Source: Luteibaculum oceani (GTDB taxonomy: Bacteria > Bacteroidota > Bacteroidia > Flavobacteriales_D > Luteibaculaceae). From it: 55,520 nt of DNA. Shown in pieces: positions 54,530-55,520 of this stretch. The notes under the pieces are model-generated. The model was not told the DNA's origin, ran no database searches, and saw only the letters and a list, made by a program, of their open reading frames with translations. Positions within the stretch are counted from its first letter, which is position 1. Each line of letters opens with the position of its first letter. The stretch spans positions 1-55,520 of the forward strand of contig NZ_VORB01000012.1 of NCBI RefSeq assembly GCF_007995015.1, written 5' to 3'. The position numbers and the translations under genes are program-made.

Positions 54530-55300
54530 TTGGTTTTAACCATAATAATTAGCAATATTCTGGTGTTATTTACACAAGGCTACTACCACCCAGGAGAGAA
54601 ATCATACCATATACTCAGTGCGTTAGATTTTTATATCACACTATTCTTTCTTGTAGAATTGATTGCTAAGGTCAATTTATTGGGCATCAGAAAGTACCTT
54701 CAATCAGGATGGAACAAATTAGATTTTCTATTGATAGTTCTAGCTATTCCATCCGGCATAAAATATCTTGGGAATTTAGAAGGACTAGATCTAAGTTTTC
54801 TATTGGCATTGCGAGTACTTAGAGTATTTAAGACCCTTCGTTTATTCAAGTTCATCCCTAATATTGCCCACCTTATTACAGGGTTTAAAAGAGCCATTAA
54901 AGCTTCATTTTTAGTTGCGGTAGCAATGTTTTTGATAATTATCTTAATAGGTATACTATCGTTCTATATGTTCAAATCCTGGGACCACGAAGCTTTTAAA
55001 AACCCCTTAATTTCTATTTACTCAATTTTTAAGGTATTTACTGTTGAAGGATGGTATGAACTACCTGATTCCATGGCTTCCGGAAAATCTAGAATCACTG
55101 AAATCCTAATCCATATTTACTTTTCTGCTATTGTTCTTGGAGGGGGCATCATTGGATTATCAATCGTTAACTCAATTTTTGTTGACACCATGGTAAGCGA
55201 TAACAACGATGACCTTTCAGAAAAAATAAACAATATAGAGACCAAGCTTGATCAACTAATTAAAAACCAATTATCCGATGAAACTAGAGAGAATTCTTGA
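54530..55300 (+). CDS. Voltage-gated ion channel, BacNav-like
   Basis: Single-domain six-helix ion transport protein, 256 aa counted from TTG 54530. S4 carries regularly spaced positive charges Arg95, Arg98, Lys101, Arg104, Lys107 in LRVLRVFKTLRLFK. The pore filter reads Thr171-Val-Glu173-Gly-Trp175, matching the T-x-E-x-W pattern of NaChBac-type sodium channels. A C-terminal coiled coil (about 226-248) matches the BacNav tetramerisation helix. The frame stays open upstream to 54482 with residues that also look native (LKIFLNERLVL), but no ATG, GTG or TTG occurs there, so the true start is uncertain (ATT, ATA or CTG possible). Confidence 0.88.
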   Translation: MVLTIIISNILVLFTQGYYHPGEKSYHILSALDFYITLFFLVELIAKVNLLGIRKYLQSGWNKLDFLLIVLAIPSGIKYLGNLEGLDLSFLLALRVLRVFKTLRLFKFIPNIAHLITGFKRAIKASFLVAVAMFLIIILIGILSFYMFKSWDHEAFKNPLISIYSIFKVFTVEGWYELPDSMASGKSRITEILIHIYFSAIVLGGGIIGLSIVNSIFVDTMVSDNNDDLSEKINNIETKLDQLIKNQLSDETRENS

Positions 55301-55412
55301 CAACTTAAATTCACTGGAAAAAAACTCATTCCTTAAAATCATCGATAATATTCGATCTGCTACTCCTAAAAACCACAAGCAAATAGAGGCTATTGAAGTA
55401 CTCCCCGTTTGA
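55278..55412 (+). pseudogene. Truncated gene, probably cut by insertion sequence
   Basis: ATG 55278 opens a 44-aa frame, MKLERILDNLNSLEKNS onward, overlapping the end of the channel gene by 23 bases. It looks like a genuine N-terminus (helical, charged), but it stops at TGA 55410-55412, exactly where the sequence changes into the insertion-sequence end. The stop is likely supplied by the element. Family of the original protein not recognised. Confidence 0.55.
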
Positions 55413-55520
55413 TGGACCAGTAGTTGCTCAAATATAGTTGATTTAAGCAGCCATATATAAATCAACTGGTTTTCTTCTGTTAATACCTTGATGTTTTCGT
55501 TTGTTGTATTTGAGAATAAA
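55410..55520 (-). mobile_element. Insertion sequence end (IS3/rve-type), continues beyond window
   Basis: The last 110 bases contain the 3-prime end of a DDE transposase gene on the minus strand and about 30 bases of non-coding terminus starting TGATGGACCAG. The outer boundary is estimated from the point where the upstream gene ends; the inverted repeat cannot be verified because the other end is outside the window. Confidence 0.6.
55443..55520 (-). CDS. Transposase C-terminus (partial)
   Basis: Open from the right edge to TAA at 55445-55443. The 25 visible residues end YNKRKHQGINRRKPVDLYM plus AA, which matches the C-terminal H-Q-G-I / P-x-x-L-Y pattern of integrase-core (rve) transposases of IS3 or IS481-like elements. 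The catalytic DDE residues would lie outside the window. Confidence 0.7.
   Translation of the reverse strand, partial: FILKYNKRKHQGINRRKPVDLYMAA

Overview
The window looks like chromosomal DNA of a Bacteroidota bacterium, most likely a marine Flavobacteriales or Cryomorphaceae-type lineage. This is inferred from: an AT-rich sequence with Bacteroidota-type promoters (TAnnTTTG -7 boxes) and almost no Shine-Dalgarno sequences; several cargo proteins with type IX secretion (T9SS) C-terminal signals; an S46 dipeptidyl-peptidase; a MetH split into two genes; and the order coaX / outer membrane protein / TPR / LptC / CorC-like / PPIase. Genes are dense and almost all are ordinary core functions. I see no CRISPR array, prophage or recognisable defence island.

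Layout. 1-342: low-complexity intergenic DNA. 343-5800: S46 peptidase, MATE exporter, small membrane protein, MacB/FtsX-type permease. 5958-13542: purH and the rod-shape/elongasome operon mreB-mreC-mreD-pbp2-rodA, then a SlyD-like FKBP. 13669-21752: unknown protein, then a minus-strand envelope operon (coaX, outer membrane protein, TPR protein, LptC-like lipoprotein, small membrane protein, CBS/CorC protein, PpiD/SurA-like PPIase). 21856-24394: tRNA-Phe, orphan histidine kinase, gpmI. 24386-26346: a three-gene lipoprotein cassette of unknown function. 26444-35115: T9SS type B giant protein, M20 dipeptidase, LEA-like lipoprotein, unknown protein, tsaB, and a TolC plus membrane-fusion pair without its pump. 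35300-42375: secreted proteins, three of them ending in T9SS type A-like sorting domains. 42461-46380: split metH under a SAM-I riboswitch with a complete terminator/antiterminator switch. 46390-50906: RamB/ScfR-type regulator divergent from the glyoxylate-shunt genes aceB-aceA. 51042-55520: DUF1905 protein, frameshifted GNAT gene, cold-shock operon (DEAD-box helicase then cspA) with a predicted long 5-prime leader, NTF2-like protein, a BacNav-like ion channel, and a truncated gene apparently cut by an insertion sequence that runs off the right edge.

The most informative regulatory structures are (i) the SAM-I riboswitch of metH, (ii) four copies of the heptamer AGCGAAT arranged as a nested inverted repeat between the RamB-like gene and aceB, overlapping the aceB promoter, and (iii) a roughly 335-nt structured leader ahead of the helicase-cspA operon. 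The least explained coding region is the lipoprotein cassette at 24386-26346. I did not find a clearly new large system. Function calls come from motif recognition by eye, without database searches.
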